A stretch of DNA of 64,000 bases from Cytophagales bacterium (GTDB lineage Bacteria; Bacteroidota; Bacteroidia; Cytophagales; Spirosomataceae): contig JAAFJP010000018.1 in NCBI GenBank assembly GCA_013298125.1, positions 61,174-125,173 on the forward strand. The letters run 5' to 3'. Below are positions 7,945 to 14,590 of this stretch, in pieces. Both the position numbers and the translations under genes were made by a program. The notes under the pieces are model-generated. The model was not told where the DNA came from. It saw only the letters and a program-made list of their open reading frames with translations, and ran no database searches. Each line of letters starts with the position of its first letter. The stretch's first letter is position 1.

Positions 7945-9078
7945 TTGTTATTCAAGGATATTCCAGGACTTCATAATTTAAAAAATACCCTCATTCACTC
8001 CGTTGAAGTTAATCACGTGGCTCATGCTCAGTTGTTTCATGGGGGCGTGGGAAGTGCCAATTTGGCTCTGGCGTGGGCGTATGCAACGTACATCAACTGC
8101 GAGGAACGTTCCGTGGACGGTGTCCTCACCGACCACTCCAACGATGCTTGCGGGCGTTGTGCCTCATGTGTGAAGATGGCAAAGATGGTTCATCCCGACA
8201 TTCACCATATTTTCCCAACTCCAAGTGCTAAGGAAACTATCTTGGAATTACTCCCAACTTGGCGAAAATTTTTGATAGAAAGTCCCTACCGAAGTCTGAC
8301 TGATTGGTTGGAATTTACGGGTGTGACGGGTAATAAACAAGGAATTATTCCCATCAAAGAAGCTCACAATATCATCGAAAAAGTGTCTTTGAAAGCCTTT
8401 GAGGCTGAGTACAAAATCCTGATAATTTGGCAACCTGAATTGATGAATATTGAGTCGGCGAATTCTTTATTAAAATTATTAGAAGAACCACCAGCCAAAA
8501 CGCTCTTTATTCTCGTATGTAATGATACCAACAAATTACTGACCACGATTCTCTCCCGTACGCAACGTATCATGATACCCGCTTTTACGGATGAAGATGT
8601 GATTGGGTATTTGACCGAAAAACAAGGCGTTGATGTTGAAAGAGCCAGACAGGTAGCGTATTTATCAGAAGGAAATCTCTCAAAAGCCTCAGAATTAGTC
8701 AATTACGAAGGTGAAAGCAAGCATATTTGGTTTGCGACTTGGATGCGGTCAGCCTATAAACCAGACATTGCCAACTTGATAAAGTTAGCGGACGAATACG
8801 ATGCTTTCCCGAAGGAATATCAAAAAGGAATGTTGGAATACGGACTCAATATTTTCAGAGATTTATTACTCTGGAAAAACGGTGCAGAGGCGTTGGTGAG
8901 ATTGGAAGGCGAAGAATTAACTTTCGTCCAAAACTTCTCAAAAGCTGTCAAGGCAGAGGCTATCGAGTTGATAGTGAACGAATTAAGTCAAACACATTAT
9001 TATTTAGAACGCAACGGGCGAGCCAAGATTTTGCACTTGGACTTATCGCTGAATATCGCACGAATGTTTAAGAAATAA
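7945..9078 (+). CDS. holB: DNA polymerase III subunit delta prime
   Basis: This is the clamp-loader subunit that, with tau/gamma and delta, opens the sliding clamp. With the TTG start at 7945 the protein is 377 residues, opening LFKDIPGLHNLKNTLIHSV, as in AAA+ clamp-loader subunits. The Walker A position reads FHGGVGSANLALA and lacks the GKS core, as expected for the non-hydrolysing delta prime. The zinc-binding cysteines follow (CGRCASC), then SANSLLKLLEEPP and the SRC-like region LSRTQRIM. The frame is open upstream to a GTG at 7912, but a canonical promoter overlaps that codon, so TTG 7945 is preferred. The toxin-antitoxin pair and hemC follow on the same strand. Confidence 0.85.
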   Translation: MLFKDIPGLHNLKNTLIHSVEVNHVAHAQLFHGGVGSANLALAWAYATYINCEERSVDGVLTDHSNDACGRCASCVKMAKMVHPDIHHIFPTPSAKETILELLPTWRKFLIESPYRSLTDWLEFTGVTGNKQGIIPIKEAHNIIEKVSLKAFEAEYKILIIWQPELMNIESANSLLKLLEEPPAKTLFILVCNDTNKLLTTILSRTQRIMIPAFTDEDVIGYLTEKQGVDVERARQVAYLSEGNLSKASELVNYEGESKHIWFATWMRSAYKPDIANLIKLADEYDAFPKEYQKGMLEYGLNIFRDLLLWKNGAEALVRLEGEELTFVQNFSKAVKAEAIELIVNELSQTHYYLERNGRAKILHLDLSLNIARMFKK

Positions 9079-9080
9079 GG

Positions 9081-9088
9081 TATATTTG
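9081..9088 (+). promoter_or_regulatory. putative -7 element for the toxin-antitoxin pair
   Basis: TATATTTG is an exact TAnnTTTG match placed 26 bp before the antitoxin ATG at 9114. No clear TTG is seen at the -33 position, so strength is uncertain. It would let the module be transcribed independently of holB. Confidence 0.5.
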
Positions 9089-9113
9089 TTAAAATTAAAG
9101 AGATTATTTTATT

Positions 9114-9332
9114 ATGAGAACAGCAACAAAATTAAATTCAATGCAACAGTTTATGATTCAACTTTTTGATAGAAAAGTGAGTTCAAAACAAGAAGATGAC
9201 ATCAAACAATTATTGGCAAATTATTTCTCAAAACAAATAGATGATGAGATGGATGAAATTTGGGAACAAAGGGGAATGACTCAAAAAGATTTAGATAATG
9301 CCTTGAAAACTCATAAACGGACAAAATACTGA
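9114..9332 (+). CDS. putative antitoxin of a PIN-type module
   Basis: This is a 72-residue, acidic and helical protein of the size expected for antitoxins that pair with COG1569-type PIN toxins. Its middle holds an acidic helix (QIDDEMDEIWEQRGMTQKDL) that could wrap around the toxin, and the N-terminal half might form a small DNA-binding or dimerisation unit. No standard ribbon-helix-helix or AbrB motif is obvious. The stop codon TGA is separated by one base from the ATG of the PIN gene, which argues for translational coupling. The assignment rests mainly on this arrangement. Confidence 0.65.
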   Translation: MRTATKLNSMQQFMIQLFDRKVSSKQEDDIKQLLANYFSKQIDDEMDEIWEQRGMTQKDLDNALKTHKRTKY

Positions 9333-9333
9333 T

Positions 9334-9744
9334 ATGCGATTAGTGATTGATACAAATTGTTTATTGGTAAGTATTCCAAGATTTTCCGAAACGAGGTGGT
9401 TATATGATGGTATCAAATCTGGACTTTTTGAGATTGGAATAACTACGGAAATATTGGAAGAATATGAAGAAATTATCGGTGAATTTTACTCTCCAAGTTT
9501 GGCAACAAATGTGGTAGAATTATTACCCAATTTGAATAATTCTGTACGAGTAAACCTTTACTACAAATGGGAATTGATAACACAAGATGTTGATGATAAT
9601 AAGTTTGTGGATTGTGCCATTGCGTGCCAAGCCGATTACGTTATTACGCACGATAAACATTTTAACGTATTGAAAAAAATACCATTCCCCAAAGTTGAAA
9701 TATTAAAAATGAATGAGTTGAAAAAGGTTCTTTTTGAGGATTAA
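9334..9744 (+). CDS. PIN-domain toxin (COG1569-like ribonuclease)
   Basis: This 136-residue PIN nuclease keeps the metal-binding acidic residues: Asp in MRLVIDTNCLL, Glu in TTEILEEYEEII, and a cluster in QDVDDNKFVDCAIACQADYVITHDKHF. The spacing matches the putative toxin component of the PIN superfamily encoded with a short upstream antitoxin. Such toxins cleave RNA when the antitoxin is lost. The module is inserted between two core genes, holB and hemC, all on the same strand, and the stop lies 21 bp before hemC. Confidence 0.8.
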   Translation: MRLVIDTNCLLVSIPRFSETRWLYDGIKSGLFEIGITTEILEEYEEIIGEFYSPSLATNVVELLPNLNNSVRVNLYYKWELITQDVDDNKFVDCAIACQADYVITHDKHFNVLKKIPFPKVEILKMNELKKVLFED

Positions 9745-9765
9745 TTCAATTTCAAAGAAAAATAA

Positions 9766-10677
9766 ATGAGTACAATAAAATTAGGAACAAGAGGCTCAAA
9801 ATTAGCCCTTTGGCAAGCGGAATACATCAAAGAAACCTTAGAAAAAGGGGGGCTTCAAGTCGAAATCGTAATCATCAATACCAAAGGTGACCAAATTCTT
9901 GACCGTTCGTTGTCGAAGATTGGGTCGAAGGGCGTTTTCACCGAAGAATTAGAAGAACAATTGCGTTCTGGGGAGATTGATATTGCCCAACATTCTGCCA
10001 AAGATTTACAATCAGAACTTTCGGAAGATTTAGAATTAATCGCTTTCACAGAACGTGAACAGGTCAATGATGTATTGGTAAGTTTTGATAAAAGCCTCAG
10101 TTTAGAAGCTGGAAAGCCCTTCGTAGTGGGTACTTCCTCAACCCGCAGAGTAGCAATGTTGAAACACTATTATCCTCATATTCAGACCGTTGATATGCGT
10201 GGAAATCTCCAAACACGTATGGCTAAACTCGAAAATGGCGTATGTGATGCCCTCTTGTTGGCTTATGCAGGTGTGCATCGTATGGGTTATGAAGAACACA
10301 TTGCTGAGATGATTTCGATAGATAAATTCACCCCCGCCGTTGGGCAAGGTTCGGTAGCTTTGGAGTGTGCCGTGAGTTTAGACCCAGCAAAAAAAGCCAA
10401 GATTCGTGAATTGTGTAATCATGCTGAAACAGAGCAACAATTATTGGCAGAACGTGCTTTTTTGAGACGTTTGCAGGGTGGATGTAGTATTCCTGTGTTT
10501 GGATTATCTCAAAAATCAGGTTCAATTACGGGTGGAATTATTAGTTTAGATGGCTCTGAAATTTTAAAAGAGACGATCTCTGGTGATAATCCTTTGGAAA
10601 TTGGAGGGGCTTTGGCGGAGAAGATTTTGAGTTTGGGGGGGGATAGGATTTTAAGGGAAATAAAAGCAAATTTGTAA
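9766..10677 (+). CDS. hemC: hydroxymethylbilane synthase (porphobilinogen deaminase)
   Basis: HemC joins four porphobilinogen molecules into hydroxymethylbilane on the way to heme. The 303-residue protein starts MSTIKLGTRGSKLALWQAE, the family signature. It has the substrate-binding motif SSTRRVAMLKHYYP (about residues 124-137), VDMRGNLQTRMAKL, and FLRRLQGGCSIPVFG, whose Cys binds the dipyrromethane cofactor. Length and order are typical. Heme is needed in quantity by the cytochrome cluster elsewhere in this window. The gene follows the PIN module closely and may be read through from holB or from an internal promoter. Confidence 0.97.
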   Translation: MSTIKLGTRGSKLALWQAEYIKETLEKGGLQVEIVIINTKGDQILDRSLSKIGSKGVFTEELEEQLRSGEIDIAQHSAKDLQSELSEDLELIAFTEREQVNDVLVSFDKSLSLEAGKPFVVGTSSTRRVAMLKHYYPHIQTVDMRGNLQTRMAKLENGVCDALLLAYAGVHRMGYEEHIAEMISIDKFTPAVGQGSVALECAVSLDPAKKAKIRELCNHAETEQQLLAERAFLRRLQGGCSIPVFGLSQKSGSITGGIISLDGSEILKETISGDNPLEIGGALAEKILSLGGDRILREIKANL

Positions 10678-10725
10678 ATTCTAACAAAAACTCACTATAT
10701 TTATCAAAAAAATCAACCCAAATCA

Positions 10726-11166
10726 ATGGCACTAAATATCCCACAGCAACCCAATATGCCCAATATGGCTGAGGCACAAGATAAGGCTTCTTCTATTTTT
10801 GGTAAAATCAAAGACCTTTTTGCCAGCCCACTCACAGCTACGATTGTGATTTTAGCTTTTATCATGGGCTACTTTTTTGAATGGTGGACAGTGGCAATTG
10901 CAGCCTTTATCGGTGGAGCAATCTTCGGGAAATCGAGTGGTGAAACTTTTGGAAAAGGTATGGCTGCCGTTACAACCCTCTGGTTATTAATGACTTGGTA
11001 CTATCATTTCACGACCCAAGGCATTTTGTCAAATAAAATTGCTCAAATCCTTCCAGTAGGTGGAAATGTAGGGGCATTGATTGCAGCAACAGCTTTCATC
11101 GGTGGACTCGTAGGCGGTTGGGGGGCAATGAGCGGATTTTTAGTTCGTAATTTATTTAGAAAATAG
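10726..11166 (+). CDS. hypothetical small membrane protein
   Basis: This 146-residue protein has three or four predicted membrane helices (ATIVILAFIMGYFFEWWTVA, a glycine-rich FIGGAIFGKSSGETFGKG turn, a Trp-rich LWLLMTWYYHF helix, and a final GALIAATAFIGGLVGGWGAM). The N-terminal 25 residues (Pro, Gln, Asn and Met rich) are cytoplasmic or disordered. It has no recognised catalytic motif. It lies 48 bp downstream of hemC and may share its transcript. The family is unknown to me; the glycine-zipper-like helices suggest packing in the inner membrane. Confidence 0.75.
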   Translation: MALNIPQQPNMPNMAEAQDKASSIFGKIKDLFASPLTATIVILAFIMGYFFEWWTVAIAAFIGGAIFGKSSGETFGKGMAAVTTLWLLMTWYYHFTTQGILSNKIAQILPVGGNVGALIAATAFIGGLVGGWGAMSGFLVRNLFRK

Positions 11167-11168
11167 AG

Positions 11169-11201
11169 ATTAGGCGTTAGGTTTTGGGCATTAGGTGTTA
11201 G
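11169..11201. repeat. single-arm word repeat, TTAGGTGTTAGG family
   Basis: Four variants of TTAGGnGTTAGG/TTTTGGG occur in a row just after the stop codon. No inverse arm is close by. The same word occurs at 24521-24550 and 34612-34706. Confidence 0.5.
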
Positions 11202-11269
11202 AAAATAGAATGCTCAATTACATATTTATCCTTACCCTTGATTTTGTAACAGAAGTCAGGGGTATTTTT

Positions 11270-11333
11270 TTAACTTAGATGTTTAGAGGTTTTGTACTAT
11301 CTTTTCTCTATTTCTCTAAACCTCTAAGTTAAA
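11270..11333. repeat. inverted repeat between the membrane protein and CYTH genes
   Basis: TTAACTTAGATGTTTAGAGG (11270-11289) pairs with the inverse CTAAACCTCTAAGTTAA (11317-11333), a stem of about 16 bp with a slipped unit in the left arm. Confidence 0.6.
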
Positions 11334-11361
11334 ATTTACAGGTCATTTTAACTGATATATC

Positions 11362-11832
11362 ATGCCATTAGAAATAGAAAGAAAATATTTAGTAAAACAC
11401 GACCTCTGGGAAGCTCTCGCAAAACCCCAAGGCGAATATTACCGTCAAGGGTATATCGTGAATGAAATCGGGAAAACGGTACGGGTGCGAGCCACTGAAA
11501 ATCAAGGCTATATCACCATCAAAGGCAAAACTGATAACCCTGCCATTAAACCAGAGTACGAATACAAAATTCCGAAGGCTGAGGCAATAGAACTGTTAGA
11601 TGGTTTTACGAAAAATAATATTGAAAAAATACGCTATAAAATTGATTATCAAGGTCATACGTGGGAAATAGATGTATTTCATGGAGATAATGAAGGCTTG
11701 ATTGTGGCAGAAATTGAGCTAAAAAGTATTGATACTGAGTACGAAATCCCTGTATGGATTGACCGTGAAGTAACCCACGAAGACAAATATTTCAACGCCA
11801 GTTTATCCAAAAATCCTTTTAAAAATTGGTGA
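11362..11832 (+). CDS. CYTH-domain protein (triphosphate tunnel enzyme)
   Basis: This 156-residue protein starts MPLEIERKYLV, the EIERK signature of the CYTH superfamily. These proteins form a beta-barrel tunnel lined with basic and acidic residues that binds inorganic or organic triphosphates with divalent metal. Later motifs fit: TVRVRATENQGYITIKGK (basic residues), YEYKIPKAEA, and EIDVFHGDNEGLIVAEIEL (acidic metal ligands). Family members of this length are usually inorganic triphosphatases or of unknown substrate; adenylate cyclase or thiamine triphosphatase activity cannot be told apart here. It ends 12 bp before a nested palindrome. Confidence 0.85.
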   Translation: MPLEIERKYLVKHDLWEALAKPQGEYYRQGYIVNEIGKTVRVRATENQGYITIKGKTDNPAIKPEYEYKIPKAEAIELLDGFTKNNIEKIRYKIDYQGHTWEIDVFHGDNEGLIVAEIELKSIDTEYEIPVWIDREVTHEDKYFNASLSKNPFKNW

Positions 11833-11843
11833 AATATATAGCT

Positions 11844-11936
11844 CAAATACTGTAGCTCGAAGTGGCACTTCGAGACTATTGTACTACGACTCTCGAAGTG
11901 CCACCGAGCGTCGGCCACTTCGAGCTACAGTATTTG
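11844..11936. repeat. nested perfect palindromic element (93 bp)
   Basis: The outer arms are 23 bp and perfect: 11844-11866 starts CAAATACTGTAGCTCGAAGT, and 11914-11936 is its exact inverse. Inside, GGCACTTCGAG (11864-11874) pairs exactly with CTCGAAGTGCC (11892-11902). The unit CTCGAAGTGGC/GCCACTTCGAG therefore occurs four times in alternating orientation. It lies between the CYTH and Lrp genes and ends 12 bp before the Lrp start. Confidence 0.9.
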
Positions 11937-11948
11937 ACACAATACAAC

Positions 11949-12416
11949 ATGACAAATTTAGACAACATAGACCTTCAAATCCTGAAATTCCTTCAAGAAG
12001 ATGCCTTGATGACCAACAAGGACATCGCCGCACGCCTCAACATGACCACCACACCCATACATGAGCGTATCAAACGCCTTGAACGTGATGGAGTTATCGA
12101 AAAATATACGGCTATTCTGAATAAATCGAAGTTAGGAAAAAGCCTTGTAGTTTTGGTGGACGTTACCCTCAAAGAACACGCTGCGGTGTTTTTGGAACAA
12201 TTCGAGAAGGATGTTTTGCTATTGCCCGAGGTGGTAGAATGTTACTGTATTTCAGGTGGTTCAGATTTTTTATTGAAAGTTTTAGTGAAAGACATGGAAG
12301 AATATCGTCATTTTATTCTCCAAAAATTAGCTACCATCTCTAATATCGGTAACGCCCAAAGTCGTTTTGTAGTGAACGAGATTAAAAGCCAAACGCCTGT
12401 GCCGATTTCTTTTTGA
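11949..12416 (+). CDS. Lrp/AsnC-family transcriptional regulator
   Basis: This 155-residue regulator has an N-terminal winged helix-turn-helix (LDNIDLQILKFLQEDALMTNKDIAARL, HERIKRLERDGVI) and a C-terminal RAM ligand-binding and oligomerisation domain (VDVTLKEHAAVFLEQFEKDVLLLPEVVECYCISGGSDFLLKV and onward). Proteins of this type sense amino acids and act on local or global promoters. The ATG at 11949 is the correct start; the frame stays open further upstream only because it runs through the palindromic element. The target is unknown. The convergent MlaD gene lies downstream, with a purine-rich inverted repeat in between. Confidence 0.9.
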   Translation: MTNLDNIDLQILKFLQEDALMTNKDIAARLNMTTTPIHERIKRLERDGVIEKYTAILNKSKLGKSLVVLVDVTLKEHAAVFLEQFEKDVLLLPEVVECYCISGGSDFLLKVLVKDMEEYRHFILQKLATISNIGNAQSRFVVNEIKSQTPVPISF

Positions 12417-12554
12417 GGAGAAGAGAAGAATGGAGACGGGAGGAATGGAGATAGGAGGAATGAAAAAAGGAAGAATGGAAATAAAAAGAAAGTGTAATTT
12501 TATTTTCTCCTTATTTTCATTCCTCCTTTACTCCCTATCTCCCTTCCTCCTATC
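12417..12554. repeat. purine/pyrimidine word inverted repeat
   Basis: The left arm (12417-12480) is almost all purine with GGAGGAATGGAGATAGGAGG words. The right arm (12502-12554) is the pyrimidine inverse (CATTCCTCCTTTACTCCC). It lies between convergent genes and could act as a terminator, although the arms are far longer than a typical one. Confidence 0.65.
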
Positions 12555-12555
12555 A

Positions 12556-13506
12556 TCACTTAATCGCTGGCGGGTCAGCTTTTTTATTTCCAAAAATTGA
12601 CACATTTACGTAACGTCTTGGAGCTAAACGAAAGTCAATCAGGAGTTTATCTAAATCTGCCACTGAACGATTGAGATTAGTATAAAGCGAATCATCCTTC
12701 AATAATTTACCCGCCGTACCTTGTCCTGCCTCAATGCCTGCCATAATTTTTTGGAGGCTTTCTAAGGATTTCTGCGTAGTTGCCAATGCCTGACTAACCT
12801 TCAAGGCATTTAATGAATCAGCTATCGAACTGAATTTACCGATGAGTGGTTTTAGGCTTTTTTCTGTTTCAATCAAATTGGCAGAAAGTGATTTCATATT
12901 GGCTGTAACACCCGCTAAGTTGGTTCTATTCTCGGCAATGGTTGAGTTGAGTGAACTTCCCAAAGTGGTTACTGTTCTATCTGAATTTTTGACTAAACTA
13001 TTCACTGATGCACCCGTAGTTTCAAAACTTTTTGTAACAATTCTCAATGAGCTTGTCAAAGAGTCTAAATTGTGAATCAATGGAAGGGCTTGTGCTTTCA
13101 ATAAATCGGTAATTCCAGTTTCTTTATCTGGTATCAAAATACCTTCATTAGGATGAATTTTAGAGCTTCTCCCCATTTCTAAACGGATTAATTTCCCGCC
13201 CAAAAGTCCATCAGACGATAAAAGGGCTTTTGTATCAACTGGCAGAGGTAAATCTTTACGAATCGCCAATGTTACTTGTACTTTATTCCCTGCAATGAGT
13301 TCTACTTTTTTCACTTGCCCAACTTTCATACCACTCAATGATACCTGATTGGCTGCAGTGAGTCCTTCGACGTTATCGTAAACGACGGTATATATATTTT
13401 CGGGTGAAAAAAAATCTTTCCCTTTCAGAAAGTTAAATCCTAAGTATAGAATTACGAATGAAATAAGGGCAAGAATACCCACTTTGGTTTCCTTAGAGAT
13501 GGTCAT
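12556..13506 (-). CDS. MlaD/MCE-domain lipid transport protein
   Basis: This 316-residue protein has one N-terminal membrane helix (VGILALISFVILYLGFNFL), then an MCE domain (about residues 38-115; YTVVYDNVEGLTAANQVSLSGM is the conserved opening and MKVGQVKKVEL follows), then a long helical tail (about 140-290). MCE proteins form hexameric rings that carry phospholipids between the inner and outer membranes, fed by an ABC transporter. No MlaE or MlaF genes are adjacent here. The amidase gene follows upstream on the same strand, 82 bp away across an inverted repeat. The specific lipid is not known. Confidence 0.85.
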   Translation of the reverse strand: MTISKETKVGILALISFVILYLGFNFLKGKDFFSPENIYTVVYDNVEGLTAANQVSLSGMKVGQVKKVELIAGNKVQVTLAIRKDLPLPVDTKALLSSDGLLGGKLIRLEMGRSSKIHPNEGILIPDKETGITDLLKAQALPLIHNLDSLTSSLRIVTKSFETTGASVNSLVKNSDRTVTTLGSSLNSTIAENRTNLAGVTANMKSLSANLIETEKSLKPLIGKFSSIADSLNALKVSQALATTQKSLESLQKIMAGIEAGQGTAGKLLKDDSLYTNLNRSVADLDKLLIDFRLAPRRYVNVSIFGNKKADPPAIK

Positions 13507-13518
13507 GTTTTATTGTTG

Positions 13519-13582
13519 GTTCTGAGTTCTGGGTTCTGAGTTTTGAGTTCAAAACGCAGAACTTAGAACCCAGAACTCAGAA
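13519..13582. repeat. word-type inverted repeat, GTTCTGAG family
   Basis: The left arm (13519-13550) reads GTTCTGAGTTCTGGGTTCTG and onward. The right arm (13558-13582) is its inverse (GAACTTAGAACCCAGAACTC). Only 7 bp separate the arms. Confidence 0.85.
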
Positions 13583-13588
13583 CTAAAA

Positions 13589-14404
13589 TTAATTCTCAAT
13601 TTCTTCTTTATACAATTTAAACGCCTTGAAAATGGCTTGGGCAACTTCTTCCTGTCCGTCTTCGGAGGCTAAATATTTTTCTTCGGCTTCGTTGGTCAAA
13701 AAGCCCGTTTCAATCAAAACGCTTGGCATGGCTGTTTCCCAAAGTACCAAAAAACCCGCTTGTTTTACACCGTAGCTGGTTCTATTGGTTTGTTTTTTGA
13801 ACTGACGTTCCACTTTTTGGGCAAATTTGATGCTATTCATCATAAACGTATTCTGATAATTAGCCATCATAATATGTGCCAAAGGTGAGTTTGGGTCGAA
13901 GCCCTTATAATTTTTCTTGTAATCCTTTTCCTGTAAAATTACGGAGTTTTCTCGTTTAGCAACATTCAGGTTGTCGTTCGTCTTGTGTAACCCCATCGTA
14001 TAGGTTTCCGTTCCTGCAAATTTGGAAGACGGATGCGAATTACAGTGAATAGACATGAACAAATCCGCTTTGTTACGATTGGCAATATCCGAACGTTCAC
14101 TGAGCGTTGGATAAACATCCTTTTTGCGAGTATAAATCACCTTTACGTCTGGAAATTCATCTGAAATTTTTTGCCCCAAAGCCAAGACAATTTTCAAGGC
14201 AATTTTCGACTCATTGTGGTTTGCACCGTGACAACCTGGGTCTTTGCCACCATGTCCCGCATCGAGTACAACCGTGCGGAGACGAGTTTTTACGGATGTG
14301 GTTGGATTATCACTTAAATTGTTGCTCGAATCTTGGAGCGGTGCGAAACTTCCTAATCCACAAAAAGAAGCAATTAATACAAAACCTTTAACAAACTTTA
14401 ACAT
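13589..14404 (-). CDS. N-acetylmuramoyl-L-alanine amidase (AmiC type)
   Basis: This periplasmic zinc amidase cuts the bond between MurNAc and the peptide stem during septal splitting. The 271-residue protein has a leader (MLKFVKGFVLIASFCGLG), then an Amidase_3 domain. VVLDAGHGGKDPGCHG and NESKIALKI supply the first His and the Glu, SIHCNSHPS the second His, and LIETGFLTNEAEEKYL the catalytic Glu near the end. Length and order match. It is divergent from lptD, with a long G/C-rich inverted repeat in the shared upstream region. Confidence 0.93.
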   Translation of the reverse strand: MLKFVKGFVLIASFCGLGSFAPLQDSSNNLSDNPTTSVKTRLRTVVLDAGHGGKDPGCHGANHNESKIALKIVLALGQKISDEFPDVKVIYTRKKDVYPTLSERSDIANRNKADLFMSIHCNSHPSSKFAGTETYTMGLHKTNDNLNVAKRENSVILQEKDYKKNYKGFDPNSPLAHIMMANYQNTFMMNSIKFAQKVERQFKKQTNRTSYGVKQAGFLVLWETAMPSVLIETGFLTNEAEEKYLASEDGQEEVAQAIFKAFKLYKEEIEN

Positions 14405-14462
14405 TATTTTCGTGTGGGTACGTTATCTTAAATAAGTAATGGGTTAATTTTGTGGCGGAAAG

Positions 14463-14559
14463 AACCTCACCCCCCAGCCCCCTCTCCTTTATGAGAGGGA
14501 GAGTAATCGGACGAATATCTCCCCCTCTCATAAAGGAGAGGGGGGCGGGGGGTGAGGTT
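14463..14559. repeat. long G/C-rich inverted repeat in the amidase-lptD divergent region
   Basis: The 37 bp arms (14463-14499 and 14523-14559) match at 35 positions. The left begins AACCTCACCCCCCAGCCCCC and the right ends in the inverse GGGGGGTGAGGTT. This class of repeat, CCTCACCCCCnnGCCCCCTC, recurs in many Cytophagales genomes as far as I recall. Its right end lies 31 bp before the proposed lptD start. Confidence 0.9.
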
Positions 14560-14590
14560 TTAATATCACAAAGATAAAATTTTAAGACTT

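Noticed and set aside
10726..11166. Glycine-zipper toxin
   Set aside because: Glycine-rich helices are present, but the protein has several helices, follows hemC closely and has no antitoxin or immunity partner.
11862..11948. Longer N-terminus for the Lrp-type regulator
   Set aside because: The extra codons run through the perfect palindrome and give no family sequence; the ATG at 11949 starts directly before the winged helix.
14463..14559. Rho-independent terminator
   Set aside because: The stem is far too long and has no T-run; it lies upstream of both divergent genes rather than behind one.
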